A stretch of 64,000 nucleotides of DNA, from positions 735,107,714 through 735,171,713 of the forward strand of contig CM062812.1 of the NCBI GenBank assembly GCA_031772625.1. Direction: 5' to 3'. A program made the position numbers and the translations under genes. Below the pieces are notes generated by a model, which was given only the letters and a program-made list of their open reading frames with translations, did not search any database and had not been told where the DNA came from. Each line of letters opens with the position of its first letter. Position 1 is the stretch's first letter. Shown here piece after piece: positions 47,721 to 58,074 of this stretch. The stretch comes from Pinus tabuliformis (lineage: Eukaryota; Streptophyta; Pinopsida; Pinales; Pinaceae).

Positions 47721-48590
47721 GTTGCTTGGTAAAGATAGTGTGGTTTTGGATGTGCGGTACTATTGTTGTGAATATATTGTATATGTTGCACATGTTACAT
47801 CTATGATGTTGTGCACATGTAGTGTTGTGTATATATAGTATGTGTACATGTTGTTTATGTAATGTTATGTACGGGGTGGTACAGATAGTGTTTTGCGTAT
47901 GTTGCATATGCATTTTTGGGTATAGATGGTGCTATGTAAATGTTGGATATGTGGTGTTGTGTACATATTGTACCATGCACATGATGGATATGCATTGTTG
48001 TGTGCATGTTGTAGATGTGGTGCTATGTACATATGGTGTTGTGTGCATGATTCTACAAGTAGTGTTGTGAGCAGGTGGTGTTGTGTACATGTTGTACATA
48101 TGATGCTCTATGCAGGTAGTGATGCATACTTGTCGTACATATGGTGTTGTGTTCATGCAGTGTCATGTACATGTTGTGAATGTGGTTTTATGTACGTTTG
48201 GTTTTGTCTATAGGCTGTATAGGTTGTATGATGTACATGTGGCATTTTTTACATGTTGTGTAGGTGGTGCCATGTACATGTGATGTTGTGCACATGTTGG
48301 GCAGGTGGTGCTTTGTACAAGTGGTAATGCGTACATGTTGTACCTATGGTATTGGTGTACATGTGGTATTATGTGCAAGTTATACATGCTATGTTGCAGG
48401 TATACAGTACTATGTATATGCATTGTATAGTTGTGGTATCATTACATGTGTACTCATTGTTTTGTGCTATCTGTAGTACATGTATTATGTTGCGATGTAT
48501 ATCAAGTGTAGCTGGATGCATTGTGTGGTGTCGTACGTTGTGTGTGGATGTATTTGTTGTGATGTACATTGTGTATCTGTACGTTATTGA
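47721..48590. repeat. TGT/ACA-rich degenerate minisatellite
   Basis: Variants of GTGTTGTGTACATGTTGTAC followed by ATATGG or ATGTGG recur about every 25-50 bp over some 850 bp. Two unit forms (about GTGGTGTTGTGTACATG and TTGTACATATG) are recognisable. The open frames on both strands (cysteine/valine-rich or threonine/histidine-rich) come from the repeats. Confidence 0.8.
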
Positions 48591-49933
48591 AGAAAATAAA
48601 AAGGCACATGGTATTTGCTGGGTGTGGCAACCGATCTGGTGTTTGTAGAGAAAGAACATAGGAAGAAGTAATGATCGATGAAGGATAAGTATCCGTATTT
48701 TATTTTAGTTTTATTATGAATGTGATCTATGATTATGACTTATGATGGTTAGATGTGATTTATGATTAGGTTTTATGATGATTTCATGATTTTAATTTAT
48801 AATGGTTGAGTTTGAGCTCACTAGATGTGATGTTTATTCATGGCGATTTAGTCAAGAGTTAGTTTGACATTTTGTGACAGAAAATGAATAGGATATCAAG
48901 TGTACCTTATTGAAAAGCCATCGATGAGGTATGATGTGAATTTATTTCAATTTATTTTGAATTTGATGTAAATCATGTGCTTGGTACAAGAAAGCATGAA
49001 AATCTCGATTGGGTGGTCGAAACTAACGACAAACATTAGCAGCAACAATAAAATGAATTGGAACATGCAACAGTATTCTAGTAATGCATTTAGGAGTAGG
49101 GCCATTATTGAACACTGGTACTGAATAGTATCCATTTATTTCCATGAGCATGTTATGGCCGATATGATGGTTTTAAGGTAGGGATATGCCTTGGCTTTTG
49201 GACCTTTCAATGCAAAGAAATCTTGCCGAGGGATGGACTTCTCAAGATGGGGGTACCAACAAAACTTGGAAGGTGTGTGACTGCACAAAAGGGGGTGACT
49301 AGATTACTAGAGGGATTTTGTGGAAAAGAAGGGAAGGTTGAGGATATATTTTTTTGGTCAGTATCATTTCTAGATGGAATCAAATGCACATTGGGAGTGT
49401 GCCCTGGAACAATGAGATGGTAACTATTCATTGAGAGGACAAGTGACACAAGACTATATCGTTGGACATTGGATGTAGATTTAATCTTGCATTGGATTTT
49501 GGACTTCTTGGGAAGGAGGTGAATCTTGGTATTACTTTTAAGGTGGAGGTGTGAGCCTCCAGATTCCCTTGTTGTGGATGGAGGCATCATATCCTTTTAT
49601 TTACTAGTTGAGAAAATGTACATATGTGTATATGAGTGTATTATTGTAGATATTGTATCGAGATGAATTTATAGAGATCCATAGACAATATGATTATTTG
49701 TTGGGTGAAGAAAATGTGTATGTGTGTACATGTGGTTATTATTATAAATACCATAATGAGTTGCATTATAAAGCTCTAGTAAATGGTATGTTTTTCATGT
49801 TTTAGTAGATGGTCACTGTAAATACTGAAACAAGATATGTTATAAAGCTCCATGGGTAGTATGTTTTATTTTCAACTATTTTTCTAGTTATAGGGGTCAT
49901 TGAACCCCGAAGATGATGCTCCCCCAAGGGGAA
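48591..49933. other. Non-coding stretch to the duplication junction
   Basis: No gene is recognised. Short frames near 49207-49590 exist on both strands and lack motifs. The last bases, GAACCCCGAAGATGATGCTC and CCCCAAGGGGAA, are the left neighbour of copy B. Confidence 0.4.
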
Positions 49934-50466
49934 AAGCAACGTATGGAAAAGTTGATATAAAATTAGAAAATGATTTTCTACACTTAAAAAATTATAAACA
50001 CAAATTTTAATTAAAAATATCAATCATTTAACATCAATCTAATTAATTAAAAATTTTTATCTTTATTAATTTAAGAAACAATTGTCCTAACTAATTTAAT
50101 AAATTCCATTTCTGAATAATTGGATTGTTGAAAATGGTTTAGATTTTCCAACAGTATTACATGAATTTCGTGGACGTTTTGAATCGTGATAAGATCCATC
50201 AACACAATGAATGAAAAAAAGGTAAAATATAAAATTATACATAATAAATAAATAAAAATTAAAACTTAAAAACAGCCCACTAAAATCTTAAAAATAATAA
50301 AATAAATTATAAAACTTAATACTAAATTAATTTTCTTAAAATACTTAATAAATAATAAAAAAATGAATTCGTTGTAAATAAATCATTATTAAAAATAACA
50401 ATTTATTAATAATATATATTTTGTTTATTAGTAACCATTTATTTATAATAAATAAATAATTATTAT

Positions 50467-50482
50467 TATAAATGAATATTTA
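50467..50482. repeat. Target-site duplication, left, of the palindromic insertion
   Basis: TATAAATGAATATTTA is identical to 52122-52137. Copy A has one copy of the site (TATAAATAAATATTTA, 35826-35841). Confidence 0.85.
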
Positions 50483-51280
50483 CAAAAGATTTTTCGGCGA
50501 AAATCACATGAAATGTCATTTGTCGACGCGTTTCGAACCAACCAGTGTGGTTCATCGTCAGGACAAGTTGAAGAACAGATCCAGCTTAGCATGCTTAAAT
50601 AGCTAGAGCAGAGACACCAACGGTTACCTGGGCAAAAGGTTTACTCAAGGAGCAAGGACAAATTTAGTTAAAAAAAAAAATAAATAAATATATAAATGAT
50701 AAATTATAATATAATAATAGAAATAAATAAAATTTAATATAAAAATATAAATTCAGTTATATTAGGTGTAAGAAAAATAATAACAAATTATTTATTTAAT
50801 ATATAAATGAGGAATAATAATAAACTACTTATTTATTAAATTAAATAAAAGAAAAAATATATAAATTAATAAATATAATAATAGAAATAAATAAAAATAT
50901 ATAAAAATATAAATTTAGTTATATTAGGTGTAAGAAAAATAAAAATAAATTATTCATTTAATATATAAATGAGGAATAATAATAAACTACTTATTTATTA
51001 ATTAAATAAATGAAAAAAATCTATATATAAAAATGTATAAAATTTTATATAAAATATAAATTTAGTTAAATTGGGTGTAAGAAAAATAATAATAAATTAT
51101 TTATTTAATATATAAATGAAGAATAATAATAAACTACTTACTTATTAAGTAAATGAAAAAATATATAAAACTAATAAATATAATAGAAAAAAAATAAATT
51201 AATTATTTAATTTAAAAATGAAAGGTATCCTTAGTAAGGTAAATACATTCATATTTAGTTATATTAGGTATAAGGTAAAT
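50483..51280 (+). repeat. Left arm of the palindrome
   Basis: It is the inverse of 51292-52090. The distal part begins CAAAAGATTTTTCGGCGAAA and includes CCAACGGTTACCTGGGCAAA. The inner part is AT-rich with recurring ATTAGGTGTAAGAAAAATAA at about 50763, 50923 and 51070, and a changed form near 51263. Confidence 0.92.
50520..50566 (-). ncRNA. Hammerhead-ribozyme-like motif, left arm
   Basis: The inverted copy of the motif in the right arm is intact at every paired position, on the minus strand. Transcripts reading outward from the centre on either strand would carry one such motif near their end. Confidence 0.55.
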
Positions 51281-51291
51281 TTCAATTGGTT

Positions 51292-52090
51292 ATTTACCTT
51301 ATACCTAATATAACTAAATATGAATGTATTTACCTTACTAAGGATACCTTTCATTTTTAAATTAAATAATTAATTTATTTTTTTGCTATTATATTTATTA
51401 GTTTTATATATTTTTTCATTTACTTAATAAGTAAGTAGTTTATTATTATTCTTCATTTATATATTAAATAAATAATTTATTATTATTTTTCTTACACCCA
51501 ATTTAACTAAATTTATATTTTATATAAAATTTTATACATTTTTATATATAGATTTTTTCATTTATTTAATTAATAAATAAGTAGTTTATTATTATTCCTC
51601 ATTTATATATTAAATGAATAATTTATTTTATTTTTCTTACACCTAATATAACTAAATTTATATTTTTATATATTTTTATTTATTTCTATTATTATATTTA
51701 TTAATTTATATATTTTTTCTTTTATTTAATTTAATAAATAAGTAGTTTATTATTATTCCTCATTTATATATTAAATAAATAATTTGTTATTATTTTTCTT
51801 ACACCTAATATAACTGAATTTATATTTTTATATTAAATTTTATTTATTTCTATTATTATATTATAATTTATCATTTATATATTTATTTATTTATTTATTT
51901 TAACTAAATTTGACCTTGCTCCTTGAGTAAACCTTTTGCCCAGGTAACCGTTGGTGTCTCTGCTCTAGCTATTTAAGCATGCTAAGCTGGATCTGTTCTT
52001 CAACTTGTCCTGACGATGAACCACACTGGTTGGTTCGAAACGCGTCGACAAATGACATTTCATGTGATTTTCGCCGAAAAATCTTTTGTA
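51292..52090 (-). repeat. Right arm of the palindrome
   Basis: This is the inverted copy of the left arm. It reads out through TTCGCCGAAAAATCTTTTGT at its end. The near-perfect match shows recent formation or ongoing homogenisation, because the surrounding duplicated segments differ by about 5%. Confidence 0.92.
52005..52051 (+). ncRNA. Hammerhead-ribozyme-like motif, right arm
   Basis: From 5' to 3': TTGTC (helix I, 52005-52009), a CTGACGAT box, helix II GAACC...GGTTC (52018-52022 with 52032-52036), GAAA (52037-52040), a short CGCG and a GTC cleavage triplet (52044-52046), then GACAA (52047-52051), which pairs with TTGTC. Order and pairing follow the hammerhead plan with a minimal helix III, as known in Penelope-like elements. 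The box differs from canonical CTGATGA, so catalytic activity is doubtful. Confidence 0.55.
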
Positions 52091-52121
52091 AACTTGATAT
52101 GGATCACAGAAGCCTAAACTC

Positions 52122-52137
52122 TATAAATGAATATTTA
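52122..52137. repeat. Target-site duplication, right, of the palindromic insertion
   Basis: TATAAATGAATATTTA is identical to 50467-50482. It lies beyond the 31-bp tail, which shows that the tail belongs to the insertion. Confidence 0.85.
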
Positions 52138-52397
52138 TTATTAATAATTAATTAATTAATTTATAATAATCATAATAATTGAATTTATAATAATTATTAG
52201 TGAGAATTAATAAATTGGATTGTTCTATATTATTGAATTTCATATATTTAATTCAATATGATTTGAAATAATAAAACAACGTTTTAATAGATTAATTTAT
52301 TTTTTAACTTAATATATAATAAATTATATTAAATGGAAATTAAATCAATCTTTAAATACCAATATAGTTTTTACTAGCACAGCTACATTAAATGTAT

Positions 52398-52495
52398 TCC
52401 TTGCACGTGTTTGGTCATCAGAGGGTTCGGGAAAGGCAGAATTTCTACCAGTGAGTGGAGTGGGCTCCTCCTTCCCCTCCACTTAAATCTATATT
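52398..52495. other. GC-richer replacement block specific to copy B
   Basis: Copy A reads from TTAAATGTATTAATGTGATA through a short stretch to TAATAAGTATACCATTTG. Copy B has about 100 bp in the same place, starting CCTTGCACGTGTTTGGTC and ending in CTCCTTCCCCTCCAC. No terminal repeats or target duplication are visible, so the mechanism is unclear. Confidence 0.6.
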
Positions 52496-52562
52496 TACTA
52501 TTAATAAGTATACCATTTGTATCTACCAAACGAAATTATTGCAATAAAAATATTATTATTAT

Positions 52563-52739
52563 TGTTGACACCTAATCATCAGAATTGGGTAAATATAATG
52601 TTAATAAATAATAAGTAAAATAAACAGTCATCGAGAGATGAAGTGAACAGTCTCCCCCTCATGTATATAATAAAGACCACCTGAAGGAATATGATATATG
52701 AATCAATTTTGCTTTGAGGAGTTACTACCTAGCCTAACA
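52563..52739 (+). repeat. 5' LTR, copia copy B
   Basis: It starts TGTTGACACC, ends CCTAACA and is 177 bp long. It differs from the 5' LTR of copy A at about 10 positions. Confidence 0.93.
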
Positions 52740-53682
52740 TGGTACTAGAGCTAGCTCCCAAAATTAGTTGTAACTCCCTTCTGCCTACTATCCACTGTCT
52801 ACTGCTCTCTCTGTCCCCTCTATAGTCGTTGCCACTGTGTAGCCACTGCCACTGTCTAACGCATAACCATTCTGCCATTTCGCTTCATAGCTGCTCCCTT
52901 GAAGAACCCTTCATTGAAACTAGAACAAAACCAGAACTATTCCACTGAATGGCCTCTTGTTGCATGGCCCTAAGGGCCATCATTAGGCTCTCAAATTGAG
53001 CTCTGAGAGTATGGTGTGACTACTGGGTACGTGAGCTCTGTGTGAAGTATTACCTCAGTTAAAGCACACCTGTGTTGATGATATCAAAGCACACCTGCGT
53101 GCGTGAATTAGGTTCCATTGCCAGGATGCAGAAACACTGGTATTTATGATGGTATTATAGTGCTTGTATTCACACTGGTCTCATATTAACGCTACTATCA
53201 TTGTATGCGTTGAATTTTTTGGCATTATATTCAAGCTGGTGTCATTACAATATATTAACGCTGCCTATACGCTGCCTGATTTAGTACACGAACAAGATTT
53301 CTTCTAGTTTGAACTCTTGATACGCTGCCTGATTTTGTGATACGCTGTTGGTATCTTGAACTGTTTTGGTATGCTGCCTATATAATAACTGTTTTGGTAC
53401 GCTGCCTATACAATGACTATTTTGGTACACTACCTGATTTTGTGCATGTTTTAAAATCGCCGCTGTGTGTTAAAATTTTTTGAAGGGCTGCATTGGGTGA
53501 TCAAAGTAAAAAGAAACCGATATATATTTTGAATAGTGCGTATTAGCAAAAAAAAGGTCGATATATATGTCTTGGCTATTGACATTTACTATCAATTTGA
53601 GTTTACTCTCTAGTCATATCAGAAATATATTTTTTTTCCCATTAAGAGTAAAAGTTTTGTAGCAGAAGTTCTTTATTACAGT
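52740..53682 (+). other. Copia copy B leader with short tandem repeats
   Basis: It matches the copy A leader and contains the same TTTTGGTA.GCTGCCTATA repeats (about 53330-53430). The primer site at its left edge has two swapped bases and a terminal change compared with the tRNA-iMet consensus. There is no coding frame. Confidence 0.6.
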
Positions 53683-54545
53683 ATGCATTCAATCATCTCC
53701 ATCATGGGAATAGTTCTCACTAGCAAAGAGAACTATCCTGAGTGGTCGCAGATGATAAAACACATGCTCATTTTCAATCAGTTGTGGAAAGGAGTGTGTG
53801 TTGGAGACAGAGAAAAAGAGCGAGAACAACCTACCTCAGACAAAGAGCTCATCATTTGGGAAAACAAGAACAACAAAGCTTGTGCATTAATCATAGCATC
53901 CGTAAATGAAGAGGTGAGTCACCATATTTCGCCATTTTCAACTTCTTTTGAAGCCTTACAAAAGCTGAAAGAACTCTATGACTCACATTCTACACTTGAA
54001 GTCGTTCAACTCATGATTAAACTCTTCACTCTTGAACTGAAAAATAATGATCCTCTTGTTATTGCATCTGAAGTAAAGTCTATAATGCATGATATCAAAT
54101 CCACTAAGGTTGAATTGGATATTCCCCTTATCACTTTTGTCAAGGCACTTTATCTTACTTACTCCAATTATCTTGAGTCATTGCAAGCAAATGGAAATCT
54201 CAAAGATATCACCTCTAACTATCTTGTGAAAAAGTTTGCTGAAAGAGAGAAAGCTTTTGGAAGGAAGACAGCCCCTGAATCTTCTTAAGAGGCTGTGCCT
54301 TGCTCATAAAGAAAATCATCCTGCTCAAGATTCTTCAAGAGGAAGAGGCGGTCGAAGAGGAAGAGGAAGATATTTCAGAGGCAGGGGGGCAGACACTCTC
54401 AAGGAGAAAAGGCAAATTTGCACTGCATATGCTGCAAAAGAAATGGATCGCATGATGCCGCTACATGCAAGTTACCATGGGACAAAATTGAGCAGCAAAG
54501 AAACTAATAGAAAGGTAAAACTGATGATATAGACAAAGGTAAAGC
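53683..54545 (+). pseudogene. Copia gag, copy B
   Basis: The frame is open from MHSIISIMGIVLTSKENYPE to a TAA at 54286-54288 (201 codons). It holds YPEWSQMIKHMLIFNQLWKG and an ISPFSTSFEALQKLKELYDS segment. The Arg-Gly-rich nucleocapsid part (SSRGRGGRRGRGRYFRGRG) is in a second frame, and a zinc-knuckle-like CICCKRNGSHDAATC (near 54424) is again in the first frame. Copy A shares both breaks. The start is supported by conservation of the same ATG in copy A. Confidence 0.82.
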
Positions 54546-54567
54546 ACTTGAATCTGCTCACTATGTT

Positions 54568-55931
54568 GTGGCACAATGTAATATTGGTGTAAATGAAGAT
54601 TTATTTAATGCTTCACTTGCTTCTTGGAAAAATGATTGTTTGCTTGATTTAGGAGCAACCTGCCACATGACTCATATAAAAGAATTTTTTGAAGAATTTA
54701 CCGACAATGTTGATGGAGCAGTATACTTTGCAGACCAATCAAAAATCAAGCCATCAGGGCTTGGCATAATCAGGCTTAAACTGCCTCGTCTTCGAGACTT
54801 TCTTCTGCATCATGATTTATATCTCCCACAGCTCAAGAGAAACTTGTTGTCCTTGGTCAACATCTGCCAGCTAGGTCACTCCATTCATATGTTTGATGGC
54901 AAGCTTGAGGTAAGAAAAGCATCTGACCACTCACTTGTCATGAGGGGAATAGAAGAAGAAAGGATTCTCAAGCTGCAAGGAACCTCTGCTCATGCACAAA
55001 ATTTCTCATACAATACTCATTATGAAGAAGGTACACTTCCATCAAGTATATTATGGCATGCTAGATTTGGACATTTGAACTATGATAGTCTCCACTTCTT
55101 GAATAAAAATGGTGTTTCTGGTTTGCTTACAATTCCTAGGAAAGTTAAGCAATGTGATGCTTGCATTCTAGGAAAGCATAGCAAACAGTGTTTTCATGAA
55201 TCACATTCAAGAGCACATAAAAAAATTGAACTCATTCATTCAGATTTATGTGGGCCAATTCATGTTCCTTCTGCAAATGGAAACAAATATATGATGACAT
55301 TTATTGATGACTACACCAGAATGTGTTGGGTTTATTTATTGAAGAACAAATCTGATGCTTTTCAAACATTCAAGAACTTTCATAAATGGATGGAAAATGA
55401 TTCCCAATCTCATATTGGGTCTATTCACACTGATAATGGAAAAGAATACACCTCAAATGAATTTGAAACTCTCTTCGCCAACATGGGATCAAACATCAAA
55501 CAACTGTGCCTTATAATCCCCAACAAAATGGTGTAGCTGAAAGAATGAATACGACAATCATAAATATGGTACGATCCATGCTCTTCTTCAAAAATGTAAA
55601 GATAATGTTTTTGGCTGATGTTGTTCTATGTGCTGCATATATAAAGAATAGATGGCCATCTAATGCTATTAGAGACAAGACTCCATATGAAATGTGGTAT
55701 GGACATGTTTCTTCGGTAAAGCATCTCAAGGTCTTTGGTTCCACCTATTATGCCTTGATACCAAAGGTACATAGAAACAAACTTGGTGCCAGAAGTCATA
55801 AATGTATCTTCCCGGGGTATTCAAGCACCTCCAAAGCATATCGTCTCTATGATGAAGTAAATAAAAGGCTTGATGTATCTATAGATGTAATTTTTTTTGA
55901 ATCATCCAAAATTGACAATGTTGTTGAGTGA
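54568..55931 (+). pseudogene. Copia protease and integrase, copy B
   Basis: A 322-codon frame covers protease and most of integrase. The protease catalytic triplet is Asp-Leu-Gly (LLDLGATCHMTH, 54646-54654), so the nucleophile loop has lost Ser. The integrase zinc module is kept (WHARFGH and CDACILGK), as are the core residues in HSDLCGPI and IHTDNGKEYTSNEF. One base is lost near 55467, where copy A has GAAAACTAT. The frame continues at 55506 with YNPQQNGVAERMNTTI and runs to a TGA at about 55929 with an FPGYSSTSKAYRLYD segment. Confidence 0.88.
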
Positions 55932-55943
55932 CAACTTGATAGC

Positions 55944-57888
55944 TTGGATAAATTCACAAAAGAAAAATCATTTCAAGAATTTGATAATCAGATTCCACAT
56001 CTTGAAGGGGAAATTCCTATACTGTATCAACATGTGGAATCTTCTTTTGAAGAACACTCTCCCATGCATGAAACTCCAACAATGGATGATGCTTTAAGTG
56101 ATGTGATTGACAAAATTGGGAGACTCAACCTTGATTCAGTCCCAACTCAATTAGCGGAGCAGCCTGGACAATCTGAGAAAGGTCCCCCAAAGTGGCTGAC
56201 CAAGACACTTGAAAGTGTTCATCCTGATGAGGTTGGAAAGACAGAAACTAGAAACTCAAACTGGCAAAATGGAGGTGATGTAGATGACTCTAATTCACCT
56301 GTTGATATGGATGTTTCTTATGATTGTGAATCGAACTTGTCTAAAGATTGTCAACCAACTTCCTTCAAAGAAGTTGCTTCTCATGATGAATGGAAAGAAG
56401 CGATGCAAAAGGAGTATGATGGCCTTATAATGAATGGCACTTGGAAGCTGGTTGATCCTCCATTAGGAACCAAATCAATTGGCTGCAAGTGGGTCTACAA
56501 GAACAAGTATAAAGCTGATGGCTCACTTGACAAGCACAAAGCTAGGCTTGTGGCAAAATGTTTTGCACAGAAGGAGGGGGTCAATTATGAGGACACGTTT
56601 ACCCCCACAACAAAATGGGCTACCATCTAGACACTCTTTTCCCTAGCAGCTCAGAACAGTTGTAATGTCCATCAAATGGATGTAAAAACTGCTTTCTTGA
56701 ATCGAGATCTAAAAGAGAATGTTTTTATGTCCCAGCCTGAAGGATTTGATGTGAAGGGACATGAACATAAAGTATGAAAACTTGTGAATTCCTTGTATGG
56801 CCTCAAACAAGCACCGCAAGCCTAGTATGAAAAACTAACTGAGCATCTTCTAAAACTCAATTTCAAACATTATGATCTTGATGATGCAACTTTATTTGTC
56901 GAGAAAGTTGGAAAAATAGTTGTATATCTTGTGGTATATGTAGATGATCTTTTGATGACGGGGAACAATGAAAGCTACATTGCATCCATAAAGAAGGAAT
57001 TGGGGAAAAGTTTTGAAATGACTAATTTGGGTTGTGTTCATTACTATCTTGGTATTGAAGTAACCCAACATCCGAAGTCCATATTTCTTTCTCAAAAGAA
57101 ATACATTGGAGATCTGTTGAATAGGTTTGGCATGACAGAATGCAATCCTCTTACTACTCCAATGGAACAAAACTTAAAGCTCACATCTATTGAAGGAAAA
57201 GAATTTGACGATGCAACAAAGTATAGACAATTTGTAGGAAATATCAACTACCTAACTACTACCAGACCAGACATTTTGTTTGTTGTGGAATCCTCTCCAA
57301 ATTTATGCGAAAGCCTTGTGAGGGACATTGGTCTGCTACAAAAAGAGTTCTAAGGTACTTGAAGGGAACTCAAGACTTTGGAATCAAGTATACACAGGTG
57401 GATGACTTCAGCTTGATTGGATACTCTGATTCAGACTTCGATGGAGATAAAAAAGCAAGGGTATCTACTTCAGGATATGCTATGAGTCTTGGATCAGGAG
57501 CTATCTCCTGGAGATCACACAAACAATCAGTTCCAGCAGATTTCACAACAGAAGTAGAATACGTGGCAGCAGCTGAAGCAATAAAGAAATTGTGTGGCTC
57601 AGGAAAATTCTTGAAGATTTGCAGGTAAAACAAGTACAATCAACTCCACTCATGATTTACAATACCTTCGCAATAAAGTTGGCCAAGAACCCAAAGTTCC
57701 ACAATCGAACGACGCACATCAATACCAAGTATCATCTGATTCGACCTCATGTTGAGGCCAAAACAATCCATCTCTGTCATTGTTCCAGTAATGAGCAAAT
57801 TTCCAACATCTTCACTAAAGCAGTTGGAAGAGAAAAGCTTGAACGATTCATAATGATGCTTGGACTCACCAATATCCCTTCAGATTAA
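55944..57888 (+). pseudogene. Copia reverse transcriptase and RNase H, copy B
   Basis: The first part is open for 228 codons and includes WKLVDPPLGTKSIGCKWVYK and KARLVAKCFAQKEGVNYEDT. Stops occur at about 56628, 56776 and 56824. The catalytic YVDD at 56937-56948 lies in VVYVDDLLMTGNNES. Downstream, PLTTPMEQNLKL runs to a frameshift near 57290. RNase H has YSDSDFDGDKKARVSTSGYA and LGSGAISWRSHKQSVPADF, and after another frameshift near 57590 ends with KHINTKYHLI-like and FTKAVGREKLERFIMMLGL sequence. It shares its frame with copy A but most stops are private. Confidence 0.9.
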
Positions 57889-57897
57889 GGGGGGGAA
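57887..57897 (+). other. Polypurine tract, copia copy B
   Basis: AAGGGGGGGAA sits directly before the 3' LTR and is identical to copy A. Confidence 0.85.
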
Positions 57898-58074
57898 TGT
57901 TGACACCTAATCATTAAGATTAGGTGAATATAATGTAAATAAATAATAAGTAATATGAACAGTCAATGGGAGATGAAATGAACAGTATCCCCATCATGTA
58001 TATAATAAAGACCACCTGAAGGAATATGATATATGAATCAATTTTTCTTTTAGGAGTTACTACCTGGCCTGACA
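57898..58074 (+). repeat. 3' LTR, copia copy B
   Basis: It starts TGTTGACACC, ends CCTGACA and is 177 bp long. The canonical ends are kept here, whereas copy A has a changed last dinucleotide. Confidence 0.93.

Larger units (their letters stand above)
35284..49933 (+). repeat. Tandem segmental duplication, copy A (14,650-bp unit)
   Basis: The sequence starting AAGCAACGTATGGAAAAGTT at 35284 recurs at 49934 and stays alignable to the end of the window. The order in each copy is AT-rich flank, Ty1/copia element, composite array, then a long non-coding segment. Copy A alone extends through the TGT/ACA minisatellite to 49933, because copy B leaves the window before that point. The short AAGCAACG at the left edge follows TTTTC in copy A and GGGGAA in copy B, so the junction is sharp. 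Confidence 0.9.
50483..52121. mobile_element. Palindromic (foldback) insertion with Penelope-like features, non-autonomous
   Basis: The insertion is 1,639 bp and nearly all of it is one giant inverted repeat. The left arm is 50483-51280, the right arm 51292-52090, and the loop is 11 bp (51281-51291). The arms differ only by a few indels and changes in A/T runs. A 31-bp tail (52091-52121) lies outside the palindrome on the right. Each arm has a distal ~200-bp balanced part with a hammerhead-like motif and an inner AT-rich part with about four degenerate units of 150-190 bp. A 16-bp target duplication flanks it. Penelope-like elements combine terminal repeats (pLTRs) carrying hammerhead motifs, one-sided tails and inverted arrangements. 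There is no reverse transcriptase or GIY-YIG sequence, so it would need help in trans. The Penelope link is inference. Confidence 0.72.
52563..58074 (+). mobile_element. Ty1/copia LTR retrotransposon, copy B
   Basis: This 5,512-bp element shares its insertion site and ATTAT target duplication (52558-52562, 58075-58079) with copy A. It is therefore a duplicate and not a new insertion. The same domain order is present. Its gag is open from the start codon and its integrase is better kept than in copy A, but the protease Asp-Ser-Gly is changed and the reverse transcriptase carries several stops. The primer site is altered (TGGTACTAGAGCT). Confidence 0.93.

Noticed and set aside
47720..48660. Cysteine/valine-rich and threonine/histidine-rich open frames of 66-100 codons
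   Set aside because: They are translations of a TGT/ACA minisatellite, present on both strands, without a conserved start or domain.
50483..52121. The palindrome as a simple inverted pair of MITEs or a Foldback DNA transposon
   Set aside because: The one-sided 31-bp tail inside the target duplications, the 16-bp duplication length and the hammerhead-like motifs fit a Penelope-like origin better, although a DNA-transposon origin cannot be excluded from sequence alone.
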